This document shows positions 18,627-26,871 of a stretch of 64,000 nucleotides of DNA, piece by piece. The stretch spans positions 1 through 64,000 of the forward strand of contig MSGT01000046.1 in NCBI GenBank assembly GCA_001940825.1, in the 5' to 3' direction. Below the pieces are notes generated by a model, which saw only the letters and a list, made by a program, of their open reading frames with translations, made no database searches and had not been told where the DNA came from. A program made the translations under genes and the position numbers. Numbering within the stretch: the stretch's first letter is position 1; every line of letters begins with the position of its first letter. The DNA comes from Sphaerochaeta sp. Phil3 (lineage in GTDB: Bacteria; Spirochaetota; Spirochaetia; Sphaerochaetales; Sphaerochaetaceae).

Positions 18627-18660
18627 TCAGGCACTGTCAGGTACACTCAGTTGCTATCAG
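18627..18660. repeat. Four TCAG motifs in exact 10-bp phase
   Basis: TCAG occurs at 18627, 18637, 18647 and 18657, each preceded by two variable bases, so the copies lie on one face of the helix. They are 100-135 bp upstream of the poly-G promoter -35 box. They could bind an activator or bend DNA; this is inference from phasing only. Confidence 0.45.
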
Positions 18661-18668
18661 GCGCGCGC

Positions 18669-18680
18669 TAGAACGTTCTA
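18669..18680. promoter_or_regulatory. 12-bp perfect palindrome
   Basis: TAGAACGTTCTA, perfectly self-complementary, about 80 bp upstream of the poly-G promoter. Candidate binding site for a dimeric regulator; no equivalent is seen upstream of the second poly-G gene. Confidence 0.3.
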
Positions 18681-18760
18681 CTTCCAGTGTGGTTCAACCG
18701 TCCACAAGCACCATGACCGCCACAACCGCCCGCCTTTTTTATGGAACAGGCGATGTTTAC

Positions 18761-18789
18761 TTGACAATATGCCAGGGGGGGGGTAGACT
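18761..18789 (+). promoter_or_regulatory. Promoter with a nine-G tract in the -35/-10 spacer (copy 1)
   Basis: Perfect TTGACA (18761-18766), a 17-bp spacer ending in nine consecutive G (18775-18783), then TAGACT (18784-18789). Slippage in the G tract would change the spacer length and thus promoter strength, the classical layout of transcriptional phase variation. The same arrangement recurs at 41026-41053. Confidence 0.8.
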
Positions 18790-18838
18790 GACGTCGTCAG
18801 TCGGGGAGATTATTCGTCATGCCCCGCTGTCAAAGGGG
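18786..18838 (+). promoter_or_regulatory. Conserved inverted repeat and structured leader of lipoprotein gene 1
   Basis: GACTGAC/GTCAGTC (18786-18792, 18796-18802) overlaps the -10 box and the start site. In the leader, CGGGG (18802-18806) can pair with CCCCG (18822-18826), while the same CCCC can instead pair with GGGG (18835-18838), which is the ribosome binding site. The alternatives exclude each other. The arrangement is conserved at 41050-41103. Confidence 0.5.
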
Positions 18839-18845
18839 TAATTAG

Positions 18846-19985
18846 ATGAAGAAGAACGTTTTGTTTGTAGTTCTCATGCTTGCACTTGTCCTTGTTGGCT
18901 GTGCAGAGCATGAACATGTCTGGAATGAGGGTGAGATTTCAAAAGACGCTTCCTGTACTGAAGTAGGAGAGATGACCTACACGTGTGAAACTTGCAAAGC
19001 CACAAGAACAGAAGTGATTCCTGCTATGGGGCACTCCTATGAATTCGAGGTTACAACTCCTGCTACATGTATAGAGGATGGGGTTGAAACGGAGATTTGC
19101 AGTCGTTGCTCTGCCAAAGGAAAAACAAGATCCATTGTAGCTGCCCACAAATACGATTCAAACGGTGAATGCACCGTCTGCCATGCAAAGAAGGATGATG
19201 TTGATAAAGCAGAGGCAAGGATCGGAACGAAGTATTTCGATACTCTTACTGGTGCCATTAAATCATTGAAGGATGCAGAGTCCAAGACTGCGGAGATTGT
19301 TGTCCTTAAGAATTCGGTCAAGTTGGAGAATTTCAGCACGATTACTGGAAGCAACGATAATTCTGCCTATGATATTACTTTCGTTGGAAATGGTAAGGAA
19401 AAGACAACGATTGATATTTCAACGGATTTGACAATGCCTCCTTATGAAGGGAACCATATAAACTACATTGAAGGTGCAAACCTTGCTTTCAAGGACATGA
19501 CGGTGGTAATAGGTGATGGTTCTAATTACCAGGGATTTGCGAGAGCAGGTTCTCTTGAATTCGACGGATGTGCAATCGTTGGAATGGGAGCGCATTGGGG
19601 AAATGGTGATGTCATATTCAAGGGATGCGAATTCAAGGACAATGGCAACTATAGTCTGTGGCTTTACACTGGAAAAAACTATGTGTTCGAGAACTGTTCA
19701 TTCATTAGTTCTGTTGGCAAATTTCTTCATCCGTACACCGAGCGTCCTTTGTCTCTTACAATTACGGTGAAGAACTGCTCGTTTGAAAATACAAACGAAG
19801 CAGCGGAATCCGGCAAGCCAGCATTGAACATTAAAACTAAGGTTGTTTGCAATGTTTCGTTCGAGGGATCCATTGAGTTTAAAAACGTCGCCACTGGAGC
19901 GCAGGGGTCGAAATACTTCCAGCTTGAGAGTAACAATGGTTCAATCATCAAAATCAACGGAGTACAGATCTATCCAGAAGTCTGA
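18846..19985 (+). CDS. Surface lipoprotein with CxxC repeat modules and a beta-helix-like domain (copy 1)
   Basis: 379 aa. The lipoprotein signal peptide ends in LVLVGC (lipobox Cys at 19), so the product is exported and lipid-anchored. Residues ~20-115 hold two and a half Cys/His-rich modules (HEH..W, C...C..C, GHSYEF) of the kind seen repeated in gut-bacterial surface proteins; the CxxC pairs could bind zinc. Residues ~120-379 have short repeats with alternating hydrophobic and Asn/Gly residues (FKDMTVVIGDG, FEFDGCAIVG-like, FENCSF), suggesting a right-handed beta-helix as in adhesins. It is a paralogue of the 41110 gene and shares its promoter and leader. Function is unknown; exposure and phase variation are inferred. 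Confidence 0.85.
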   Translation: MKKNVLFVVLMLALVLVGCAEHEHVWNEGEISKDASCTEVGEMTYTCETCKATRTEVIPAMGHSYEFEVTTPATCIEDGVETEICSRCSAKGKTRSIVAAHKYDSNGECTVCHAKKDDVDKAEARIGTKYFDTLTGAIKSLKDAESKTAEIVVLKNSVKLENFSTITGSNDNSAYDITFVGNGKEKTTIDISTDLTMPPYEGNHINYIEGANLAFKDMTVVIGDGSNYQGFARAGSLEFDGCAIVGMGAHWGNGDVIFKGCEFKDNGNYSLWLYTGKNYVFENCSFISSVGKFLHPYTERPLSLTITVKNCSFENTNEAAESGKPALNIKTKVVCNVSFEGSIEFKNVATGAQGSKYFQLESNNGSIIKINGVQIYPEV

Positions 19986-20018
19986 TATGTGAACAATGGC
20001 TATGATAGGCTGTGGTTC

Positions 20019-20057
20019 GGTCGCATGGCGGCTGGGCTGCGGCCTTTTTTGTTTTTT
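20019..20057 (+). terminator. Terminator after lipoprotein gene 1
   Basis: GGTCGC (20019-20024) pairs with GCGGCC (20039-20044, one G-U), followed by six T and a further T-rich stretch. Confidence 0.65.
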
Positions 20058-20067
20058 GTGGGGATGC

Positions 20068-20096
20068 TTGAACAGGGGGCTTTGTGCCGCTAGAAT
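20068..20096 (+). promoter_or_regulatory. Promoter giving a leaderless mRNA for the 20103 gene
   Basis: TTGAAC (20068-20073), 17-bp spacer, TAGAAT (20091-20096), then six bases to the ATG at 20103. No ribosome binding site. Confidence 0.5.
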
Positions 20097-20102
20097 TGGT
20101 GT

Positions 20103-20492
20103 ATGCCTCAGGTCTATTTCGTCAGCGTGGTATATCTTGTTCTTGCATCTTGTCTTCTTCTTGTGGACAAGTACGGCCCAAGCATGCTGTTTCTGATAAA
20201 CCTGCAGAGCTTCTACCGTTCCCGCAAACAGTATCCTGTCATATTCATCATCCTAGGTGTGGTCGTTGCTGCATCGTTGGTTCTGTTTCCAATGGAGCCT
20301 GGGCCTATGGTGCTTGGAGACTTCATCCCGGCTTTCACCACCCTTGTCGTTGTCTTCTACTTCCTCAAGGCCTACAATTCCAGGACCGATGCCGTCGTGA
20401 GCTTCAACGATGCAAAAAGAAACGCCCTTGGATATGTGTCCTTGGGCGTCGCAACGCTTCATTTCCTTTTCCCTTCAATCGTCCTGATTTGA
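20103..20492 (+). CDS. Small integral membrane protein, 129 aa
   Basis: Unrecognised family. Four hydrophobic segments are visible, at residues ~5-22, 45-62, 68-88 and 110-128, with a basic cytosolic loop (FYRSRKQYP) after the first. There is no cleavable signal peptide and no motif I can assign. The start at 20103 has no Shine-Dalgarno, but it lies 6 nt beyond a -10 box, fitting a leaderless transcript. It converges on glgC with a 58-bp gap and no clear terminator between them. Confidence 0.7.
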   Translation: MPQVYFVSVVYLVLASCLLLVDKYGPSMLFLINLQSFYRSRKQYPVIFIILGVVVAASLVLFPMEPGPMVLGDFIPAFTTLVVVFYFLKAYNSRTDAVVSFNDAKRNALGYVSLGVATLHFLFPSIVLI

Positions 20493-20550
20493 CATGATTG
20501 ATGGCATGGATGCCATACATTGTGCCAAATCCAACGATATCGGTTTGGAA

Positions 20551-21843
20551 TCAGATTATCGTTCCGTTGGGGATTACAGCGTTCTTGTTTATGACTATGA
20601 TGCCGTCGTGGATGGAGTAGGTGGGGTAGTCGCCGTCCTTGCGCTCTATGTCGTCTATGCCAATGCGGCAGCCCCCTCCTATGCGTGCATTCATGTCGAT
20701 GATGGCCTTTCGTATGAGGGTGCCTTCTCCTATTCCAATGTTGGGGATGCCAATTTCACGGTTGTGGGCCTTTTGCTCGTCCGTTTCGTAGTAGGTGGCA
20801 CCCATGCAGTAGACTCCGTTGAGGGACGCCCCGCTTTCTATGAGCGTACGGACTCCAATTATGGAGTTGACTATGGATGCGTTGGTTATGATGGAGCCCT
20901 CGGATGCGAGCGAGCTTGAGAACGTGCAGAAGTTGAGCTTCGTTGCCGGGAGGTAGCGCCTGTGAGTGTAGATTGGCATGTCCTCATCGTAGAAGTTGAA
21001 CTGCGGGCGAATGCTTGCAAGGTCTATATTCGTCTCATAGAAGGCCTTTATTGTTCCAATGTCCTCCCAGAAGCCATCGAACAGGAACGATGCCACCTTG
21101 CGGTCCTTGATGGAGTCAGGGATTATCTCCTTGCCAAAGTCTGTCTTGTCGTTGTCAAGGACCTCCTCCATGGTCTTTGCGGAGAAGATGTAGATTCCCA
21201 TGGATGCAAGGTATTCGTTGGACTCGTCGGCTTTGACGCCAAGGCTGTTCTCAAGGTATGTAGGGTTGACCTTGTAGTCGCTTATGTCCATGTCTGGGCT
21301 TGGCTTTTCGTAGAACTTGTCTATCATGCCGTCTGCGTCGGTTCCCATGATTCCAAGGCCGGTTGCCTGGCTTCTTGCTATTGGCTTGGCAGCTATGGTT
21401 ATCTCGGCCCCGGTCTCTATGTGGCGCTTGAGCATGAGGGAGAAGTCCATTCTGTAGAGCTGGTCTCCGCTGAGTATAATGTAGTATTCGGCGCTCTGGT
21501 CATGGAAGTGTATGAGGTTCTTCCTTACTGCGTCTGCTGTTCCCTGATACCAGGATTCGCCCTTGTATGTCTGCTCCGCAGCAAGGATCTGTACAAAGCC
21601 CTTCGTGAACTGGTCAAAGGTGTAGGTCCCTGCTATGTGGTTGTGAAGGGATGCGGAGTTGAACTGCGTAAGAAGGTAGATCTGCTTGAATCCGCTGTTT
21701 ATGCAGTTCGATATTGGAATGTCCACAAGCCTGTACTTTCCAGCAAACGGTACGGCAGGCTTCGCCCTGTCCATTGTAAGCGGGTAGAGTCTTGTGCCTT
21801 TTCCACCTCCAAGAATGATTGCAACTACTTTGTCCTTCTTCAT
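20551..21843 (-). CDS. glgC: Glucose-1-phosphate adenylyltransferase
   Basis: ADP-glucose pyrophosphorylase of 430 aa, the committing step of glycogen synthesis: glucose 1-phosphate + ATP to ADP-glucose. The nucleotidyltransferase motif GGGKGTRLYPLTMDRAKPAV (residues 13-32), the substrate region YYIILSGDQLYRMD and FYEKPSPD are present, followed by a left-handed beta-helix C-terminal part with hexapeptide-like repeats (IGIPNIGIGEGTLIRKAIID in spirit). The length matches the bacterial enzyme. It lies 38 bp downstream of glgA in the same direction, forming a glycogen operon. Allosteric effectors cannot be inferred. Confidence 0.96.
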   Translation of the reverse strand: MKKDKVVAIILGGGKGTRLYPLTMDRAKPAVPFAGKYRLVDIPISNCINSGFKQIYLLTQFNSASLHNHIAGTYTFDQFTKGFVQILAAEQTYKGESWYQGTADAVRKNLIHFHDQSAEYYIILSGDQLYRMDFSLMLKRHIETGAEITIAAKPIARSQATGLGIMGTDADGMIDKFYEKPSPDMDISDYKVNPTYLENSLGVKADESNEYLASMGIYIFSAKTMEEVLDNDKTDFGKEIIPDSIKDRKVASFLFDGFWEDIGTIKAFYETNIDLASIRPQFNFYDEDMPIYTHRRYLPATKLNFCTFSSSLASEGSIITNASIVNSIIGVRTLIESGASLNGVYCMGATYYETDEQKAHNREIGIPNIGIGEGTLIRKAIIDMNARIGGGCRIGIDDIERKDGDYPTYSIHDGIIVINKNAVIPNGTII

Positions 21844-21881
21844 GTTTCAACCCTCCTATGTTTTTCTTATCGTGTCCTTGA

Positions 21882-23333
21882 TCAATCCTCGAGAAGCCTC
21901 TCGTAGAGGTTGATATATTCGCTTGCGGATGCATTCCATGAAAAATCCTGCTCCATGGCTCTTCTGCGAATCCTTTCCATGCATCCGCTTCCTTCTTTCC
22001 TGTTGTACAGCTCAACGGCCCTTGAAATGTGCTTTCGTATCTCACTGGGTGTAAGCTCGTCGAACAAGAGGCCTGTGCCCTTGTTTGGATACTCGTCCAC
22101 ATCTATTATGGTGTCCGCAAGGCCGCCTGTCCTGTGGGCTATTGGTATTGTCCCATACCGTAGCGAATAAAGCTGGTTTAGTCCACAAGGTTCGTATCTG
22201 CTTGGCATTAGGAAGAAATCGCTTCCCGCCTCTATGAGGTGCGCCGCTTTGTTAGAGAACAGGATGTTGACGGACAGGTTCGCATGCCTTTTCTTCATTT
22301 CAAGGAGCTCTCCCTCTATTTGGGAGTCTCCTGTGCCAACTATCACGAATTGGAGTTCCATATCGTCCAGTACGTTGTCAAGAACCTGGAGAAGCACATC
22401 GAACCCCTTCTGTGATGCAAGGCGGCTTATCATTGCAAAGAGCGGCACGTTGGGTTCCTCCATGAGTCCGAACTGCTGCTGGACCTGTGCCTTGAGCTTT
22501 GCCTTTCCATCCATCCTTCCAATGCTGAAGTGATATGGTATGAGGGCGTCCTTCTGGGGATTCCACTCGTTTGTATCTATGCCGTTGGTTATGCCTTTGA
22601 GCCTGTTCTTCCTTTTCACGATTATGTCTTCGAGTCCGCATCCCTGTTCAGGAGTCTGGATCTCCTTTGCGTATGTTGGACTCACCGTCGTTATGAAGTC
22701 TGCATAGACAAGGCCTGTCTTGAGCATGTTGACCTGCTCGTTTCCAAACATCTTTGCGTTGGGCTTTGAGTCTGCAAGCAGGAAGTCCATCCTTGGAAAC
22801 GTTCCCTGGTATGCCAAGTTGTGTATGGTGAACACCGTTTTCGTACCCATGAAGAACTGGCTGTTGCGCTGCTTGAGAAAGTAGGGGACAAGCCCTGTCG
22901 TCCAGTCATGGCAATGGATGATGTCAGGTTTCCATCCAAGCTCCTCGCACAGCTGCAGAGCCGCCTTGCAAAGGATGGAGAAACGTTCGAAGTTGTCAAC
23001 GTATGGCTGGAAGCTTGTGTCTCCATAGATTCCAATCCGTTCGTTGAACTTTGGGTGGCACACGAAATAGTAGGTGGTGCCGTCCACGGACTTGCTGCGT
23101 ACCTCGACTTCTTCCTGGGATGCCAGCATTGGGACGTTCAATGTGCATACATGCTCGCCTGAATCATCTATGGACGTGTTGTATGATGGCACTACTATCC
23201 TTGCGTCGTGCCTTTCCTTACTCCTTGCAGTCTTTTGTCTATTGAGGGCGCAGGAGAGCGCACCTACTACATCGGCCAAGCCTCCTGATTTGGAGAAGGG
23301 CACGGCCTCGCTTGTCACCATTAGGATTTTCAT
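21882..23333 (-). CDS. glgA: Glycogen synthase (ADP-glucose)
   Basis: GT5 glycosyltransferase of 483 aa that elongates alpha-1,4-glucan from ADP-glucose. The N-terminal KSGGLADVVGAL motif (residues 14-25, ADP-glucose binding) is intact, and the C-terminal Rossmann half carries PSRYEPCGLNQLYSLRYGT, where the catalytic Glu lies. The start at 23333 (MKILMVTSEAVPF) is the family start; the frame continues upstream only to a TTG at 23435 without a ribosome site. It is followed by glgC. A branching enzyme is not in the window. Confidence 0.96.
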   Translation of the reverse strand: MKILMVTSEAVPFSKSGGLADVVGALSCALNRQKTARSKERHDARIVVPSYNTSIDDSGEHVCTLNVPMLASQEEVEVRSKSVDGTTYYFVCHPKFNERIGIYGDTSFQPYVDNFERFSILCKAALQLCEELGWKPDIIHCHDWTTGLVPYFLKQRNSQFFMGTKTVFTIHNLAYQGTFPRMDFLLADSKPNAKMFGNEQVNMLKTGLVYADFITTVSPTYAKEIQTPEQGCGLEDIIVKRKNRLKGITNGIDTNEWNPQKDALIPYHFSIGRMDGKAKLKAQVQQQFGLMEEPNVPLFAMISRLASQKGFDVLLQVLDNVLDDMELQFVIVGTGDSQIEGELLEMKKRHANLSVNILFSNKAAHLIEAGSDFFLMPSRYEPCGLNQLYSLRYGTIPIAHRTGGLADTIIDVDEYPNKGTGLLFDELTPSEIRKHISRAVELYNRKEGSGCMERIRRRAMEQDFSWNASASEYINLYERLLED

Positions 23334-23421
23334 GTCTTCATGATACACCATTTGGGGCATAAATGATAGGAAAAGTTGCAGTGCCCTGAAGCTGGTCCAA
23401 TGCGCGTTTTCCAGTGTGTCT

Positions 23422-24393
23422 TCAATCTTCTTCAAGCCTGTCTATGTACTCGCTTGCGTAGTGCGCAGCTATGGCTCCGTCCGCCGCCGCTGTGACTATT
23501 TGCCTGAACGGGGTGTCCCGTACATCACCCACGGCGAAAAGGCCCGGTACGCTTGTCATCATGGTCCTGTCTGTGGCTACGAAGCCTGCTTCGTCCTTTT
23601 TGCAGAACGGAACAAGCTGTGTCTGAGGTTCGCTTCCAACGAACACGAACACGCCGTCGAACTCCTGTGTGTATTCTTCGCCCGTCGCCACATCCTTGAG
23701 CGTGACTGACTTCACCTTTCCGTCCTCTCCGTTTATGGAGGCAACTGTCGTGTTGAGCTTCACCTTTATCCCTGCGGTGTTCTCCATTGCCTTTGCTATG
23801 GATGCCTGTGCGCGGAACCTGTCCCTTCTGTGGCATACCGTCACATCCTGAGAGAGCTTTGCAAGGTACATTGCTTCCTGACATGCACTGTCTCCGCCTC
23901 CGCACACAAGGATTCTCTTGCTTTTGAAGAACGGTCCATCGCAGGTTGCACAGTAGCTTACACCTCTTCCTGTGAACTCCTTCTCTCCTGGAACCCCCAG
24001 GGTCCTGTGCTTCGCCCCAGTTGCAAGAACAACGGCATTGGCTTTGTATGCGCCATCGCTGGTCTGGACGGCAAACGTACCATCATCAAGTGGCTTTATC
24101 TCAGATACGCTTGCATAGACCGTCTGGCATCCAAAGGCATTGGCCTGGCTTTCGAATTTCTCGGCAAGTTCAAAGCCTGACACCTTCCCAAGGCCTGGGT
24201 AGTTCTCTATTGCATCTATTATCATGGTCTGCCCACCAGGAGCCATTTCTTCAATCATGACTGTACTGCGACCAGCTCTTGCACTGTATTGACCGCATGC
24301 AAGGCCGGCAGGACCCGCCCCAATTATTAGGATGTCCACTTCCTTGGCACCGTTGTCATTGGTGTCGTTGTTTCTGATATCGTTGTCCGCCAT
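23422..24393 (-). CDS. trxB: Thioredoxin reductase
   Basis: FAD/NADPH flavoprotein of 323 aa that reduces thioredoxin. The FAD-binding GAGPAG (25-30), the redox pair CATC (C148, C151), the NADPH motif GGGDSACQEA and the C-terminal FAD motif GLFAVGDVRD are all present. The first ~18 residues (Asn/Asp-rich) are an extension relative to most TrxB. AAGGAGG precedes the ATG at 24393, and the start follows the tsaB stop as TGA-C-ATG, so it is the last gene of the TPR-tsaE-tsaB-trxB operon. No thioredoxin gene is adjacent. Confidence 0.96.
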   Translation of the reverse strand: MADNDIRNNDTNDNGAKEVDILIIGAGPAGLACGQYSARAGRSTVMIEEMAPGGQTMIIDAIENYPGLGKVSGFELAEKFESQANAFGCQTVYASVSEIKPLDDGTFAVQTSDGAYKANAVVLATGAKHRTLGVPGEKEFTGRGVSYCATCDGPFFKSKRILVCGGGDSACQEAMYLAKLSQDVTVCHRRDRFRAQASIAKAMENTAGIKVKLNTTVASINGEDGKVKSVTLKDVATGEEYTQEFDGVFVFVGSEPQTQLVPFCKKDEAGFVATDRTMMTSVPGLFAVGDVRDTPFRQIVTAAADGAIAAHYASEYIDRLEED

Positions 24394-24394
24394 G

Positions 24395-25171
24395 TCAGAC
24401 CTCCTTGGCCTTGGCTTGGTTCGTTGCAGACAGCTTCTGAGCAGCCTGCTTTTCTTCCAGGGCAATCTCTGCATCGCTCTTTCTTAGGTATAAAGGGCCT
24501 TGCCCTATATCATCTGCACCATTGGCTTCGTACTGCTTGATACCAAGTTCGTAGAGAGTCGTTGCAATGGCCTCATTTGCCTTTGTATCCACAAAAATGT
24601 GCTTGTCTTTGAAACATTGTGACATTGTAAGCATTCCTGCGAATGCCTGGGCATCTGGTCCTGTCACAAGTACGTTGCAGTATGGAGAGAGGGCTTCCAC
24701 GAGGTCTGCCTCAGTGCCATCGGTGTCAGGGATGAGTCTGGAAATGGCATTCTGTCCTGCATTGGAGCTGCCGTGTGACTTTGAGAATGCAGCTAGGTAC
24801 CAGCGCTGCTTCTTTGCGTCTATCACCGGTACGACGGCCCCTTCGAAGGCACTGACACATCCTACGCAGGATGCATAGGCTTCAAGGGTCGAGACGGAGA
24901 CGATTGGCTTTCCAAGTGCGAACGCCATGCCTTTGAACGCCGCCATTCCAATCCTGAGCCCCGTGAAGGATCCTGGGCCTCGCGTGCATACGAGAAGGTC
25001 TATGTCCTTTGTGTCTATCTTTGCATCGTTGCACAGTTCAATGACGGTTGGGACGAGCCTTTCAGAATGCTGTACCGTACGGCCCTGCAAGGTGCGCACT
25101 TCCTTAAAGGTGTCTGTGAAAAGCCCTGTGGTAAGGGCCTGTGATGATGTATCGCATACAAGGACGTTCAT
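24395..25171 (-). CDS. tsaB: tRNA threonylcarbamoyladenosine protein TsaB
   Basis: 258-aa partner of TsaD/TsaE in making t6A37 on ANN-decoding tRNAs. The N-terminal ASKHA-type strand MNVLVCDTSSQALTTGLF and the motif RGPGSFTGLRIGMAAFKGMA are diagnostic. The C-terminal ~30 residues are Glu/Ala/Lys-rich and poorly conserved. The ATG at 25171 overlaps the tsaE stop as ATGA and has AGGAG 8 nt upstream; the frame runs on 5' through tsaE out of phase, which is not a real extension. tsaD is not in the window. Confidence 0.93.
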   Translation of the reverse strand: MNVLVCDTSSQALTTGLFTDTFKEVRTLQGRTVQHSERLVPTVIELCNDAKIDTKDIDLLVCTRGPGSFTGLRIGMAAFKGMAFALGKPIVSVSTLEAYASCVGCVSAFEGAVVPVIDAKKQRWYLAAFSKSHGSSNAGQNAISRLIPDTDGTEADLVEALSPYCNVLVTGPDAQAFAGMLTMSQCFKDKHIFVDTKANEAIATTLYELGIKQYEANGADDIGQGPLYLRKSDAEIALEEKQAAQKLSATNQAKAKEV

Positions 25172-25671
25172 TGCTTGTCTCCTGTTTTCGTGTCTGGCTC
25201 CACAGCGCATGGCGTTTCTATGTTTGATGCCTCTATGGTTGTCACTTCTATGTTTGGTGCTTCTATGTCCACAGTCCTGCTTTGGTCCGGGTTCACGGCT
25301 ATGGATATGTAGATTGTGTCCTTTGGAAGAAGCTCGTCTATGACCTCGCTCCATTCTATGAGGCATACACCGTTGGAGTAGAGCATGTCCTCTCCTCCTA
25401 TCATTTCGAAGTCCTCTACGGTCTCTATCCTGTAGAGATCCATGTGGTAGAGGGGGAGTCTTCCATCGTACTCCTGCACCAGCGTGAAGGTTGGGCTGAC
25501 TATGGCCTCTTCAATGCCAAGGCTTCGTGCGACGCCTCTTGCAAAGACCGTCTTGCCTGCGCCAAGGCTGCCTCTTAGGGAGACCACCGTGCCCTCATGG
25601 AAGGAAGAGCCCATTTTCCTCCCAAGCTCAACCATTTCATCCTGTGTCCTACATGTCAAAGTCGTATGCAT
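25168..25671 (-). CDS. tsaE: tRNA threonylcarbamoyladenosine ATPase TsaE
   Basis: 167-aa P-loop ATPase needed for t6A formation with TsaB and TsaD. Walker A is GSLGAGKTVFARG (near 34-46), followed by SPTFTLVQEY and the DLYRIE motif, all typical. The usual length is ~150; here the last ~35 residues are an Ile/Glu/Thr-rich tail with repeated IE-A-NIE steps of no known role. The ATG directly follows the TPR gene stop (TGAATG) and GAAGAGG serves as ribosome site. Translation is probably coupled on both sides. Confidence 0.93.
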   Translation of the reverse strand: MHTTLTCRTQDEMVELGRKMGSSFHEGTVVSLRGSLGAGKTVFARGVARSLGIEEAIVSPTFTLVQEYDGRLPLYHMDLYRIETVEDFEMIGGEDMLYSNGVCLIEWSEVIDELLPKDTIYISIAVNPDQSRTVDIEAPNIEVTTIEASNIETPCAVEPDTKTGDKQ

Positions 25672-26865
25672 TCAAACCTCTTCGTGGTGGTGATGCTCCT
25701 CGTGTTCCTTCCTGTGGAGCTCTTCGAACTGCTCGTCCGTATAGATCTCTTCGCTTATCACATCACCAATGACATCGCCCGTCTTCCTCTCGTATTCCTG
25801 CATGAGGAACTTGAGCTGAGGGTCGTTTGGATCTATGGTGCGGGCCTTTTCAAGAAGTTCACGGCTCTCCGTGTACTCGCCATCGGCAAGGTGAAGGAAT
25901 GCAAGGTTCGTTATGTAGACCATATCCTCGTCGTCAAGGTCCAAGGCTATCTGGAGGTAGTTCTTCGCAAGCTCCACATCCCCGTGCTCGCGGGCGCATA
26001 TCGAAAGCTCGTTGTAGACCTCTGCGTTCCTGGCATCAAGCCTTAGGCTTTCCAATAGGTCCTTCTGCGCTCCATCGTAGTCTTCTAGCACGCGTTTCGC
26101 CCAGCCTCTTATGAAGTAGGACTCCCATGTCTTGTTCCCTTGGGCTATGTGCTGTTCTATGACTGTGAGGGCTTCGTCTGCACACCCCATCATCATTTTG
26201 TCGTATGCGTACATGAGCTTGTCGTTGGATTCCAGGATGCTGTTGAACCTCTCAAGGGACTTCTGGGATTCCTCTCGCTTCTTGTCATCCTTTTCAAGCC
26301 CTACATAGCGTGAAAGGTAGTCCCTTGCGCTTTCTATGTCCCCATGCCTCATGTGGAATGCACTTGCTTCGCTGTATGCAGGTGCATAGCCGGGGTGTTT
26401 CTCCATGCATTCGTTTAGGACCTGAATTATCTTGTCGTCGTACATGTCGGCCTTGACGTCGTCTCCCTTTTTGTGGAGGTCAACGGTCATTTGGGCGTAG
26501 AGTACGGCAAGATTCACGTAGCTTTCCGGGGCGTCTGACAGGTTCTTGACCGCAAGCATGAGCTCTTGGGCGAACTCGTAGTCCTTCTTCTGGCTTTTGG
26601 AGATTGCTGCAAGGTTGAGCTCCTTGACGGCATCGGGCTGCATTCCAAGCAGTATTTGCCTGTAATAGCCTATGTTTTCGTTTTCAGGCTCCCATGCCAC
26701 TACCTTGATGAGGCCTGCAACTATGCTGTTGAAGTCTATGTCCTCAGGCTTCTGACCTGCTTGGAACTGAACCGGAAGGGGCTTGTCTCCCTTGAGCACC
26801 GTATCGCCAATCTTCCTGTCTCCAGGAAGCCTTATGAATTGAACATCTTTGAGTTTTTCTGACAT
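25672..26865 (-). CDS. TPR-repeat protein with histidine-rich C terminus
   Basis: 397-aa soluble protein made largely of helical tetratricopeptide repeats: after a ~60-residue N-terminal part, repeats such as SYFIRGWAKRVLEDYDGAQK and VYNELSICAREHGDVELAKN run to ~360. The end is unusual, with EELHRKEHEEHHHHEEV, and could bind metal. The role is probably protein scaffolding; there is no enzymatic motif. It is the first gene of the tsaE-tsaB-trxB operon. The start codon has no ribosome site and sits 6 nt after a good -10 box, so the operon may begin with a leaderless cistron. Confidence 0.8.
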   Translation of the reverse strand: MSEKLKDVQFIRLPGDRKIGDTVLKGDKPLPVQFQAGQKPEDIDFNSIVAGLIKVVAWEPENENIGYYRQILLGMQPDAVKELNLAAISKSQKKDYEFAQELMLAVKNLSDAPESYVNLAVLYAQMTVDLHKKGDDVKADMYDDKIIQVLNECMEKHPGYAPAYSEASAFHMRHGDIESARDYLSRYVGLEKDDKKREESQKSLERFNSILESNDKLMYAYDKMMMGCADEALTVIEQHIAQGNKTWESYFIRGWAKRVLEDYDGAQKDLLESLRLDARNAEVYNELSICAREHGDVELAKNYLQIALDLDDEDMVYITNLAFLHLADGEYTESRELLEKARTIDPNDPQLKFLMQEYERKTGDVIGDVISEEIYTDEQFEELHRKEHEEHHHHEEV

Positions 26866-26871
26866 ACTCTA

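Noticed and set aside
18386-18760. TPP riboswitch upstream of thiB
   Set aside because: No THI-box core (CUGAGA plus the matching 3' arm) is present, and the predicted transcript start leaves only ~45 nt of leader.
23334-23435. Extended glgA start at the TTG 23435
   Set aside because: It would add 34 non-conserved residues before the family start and has no ribosome site; ATG 23333 is used.
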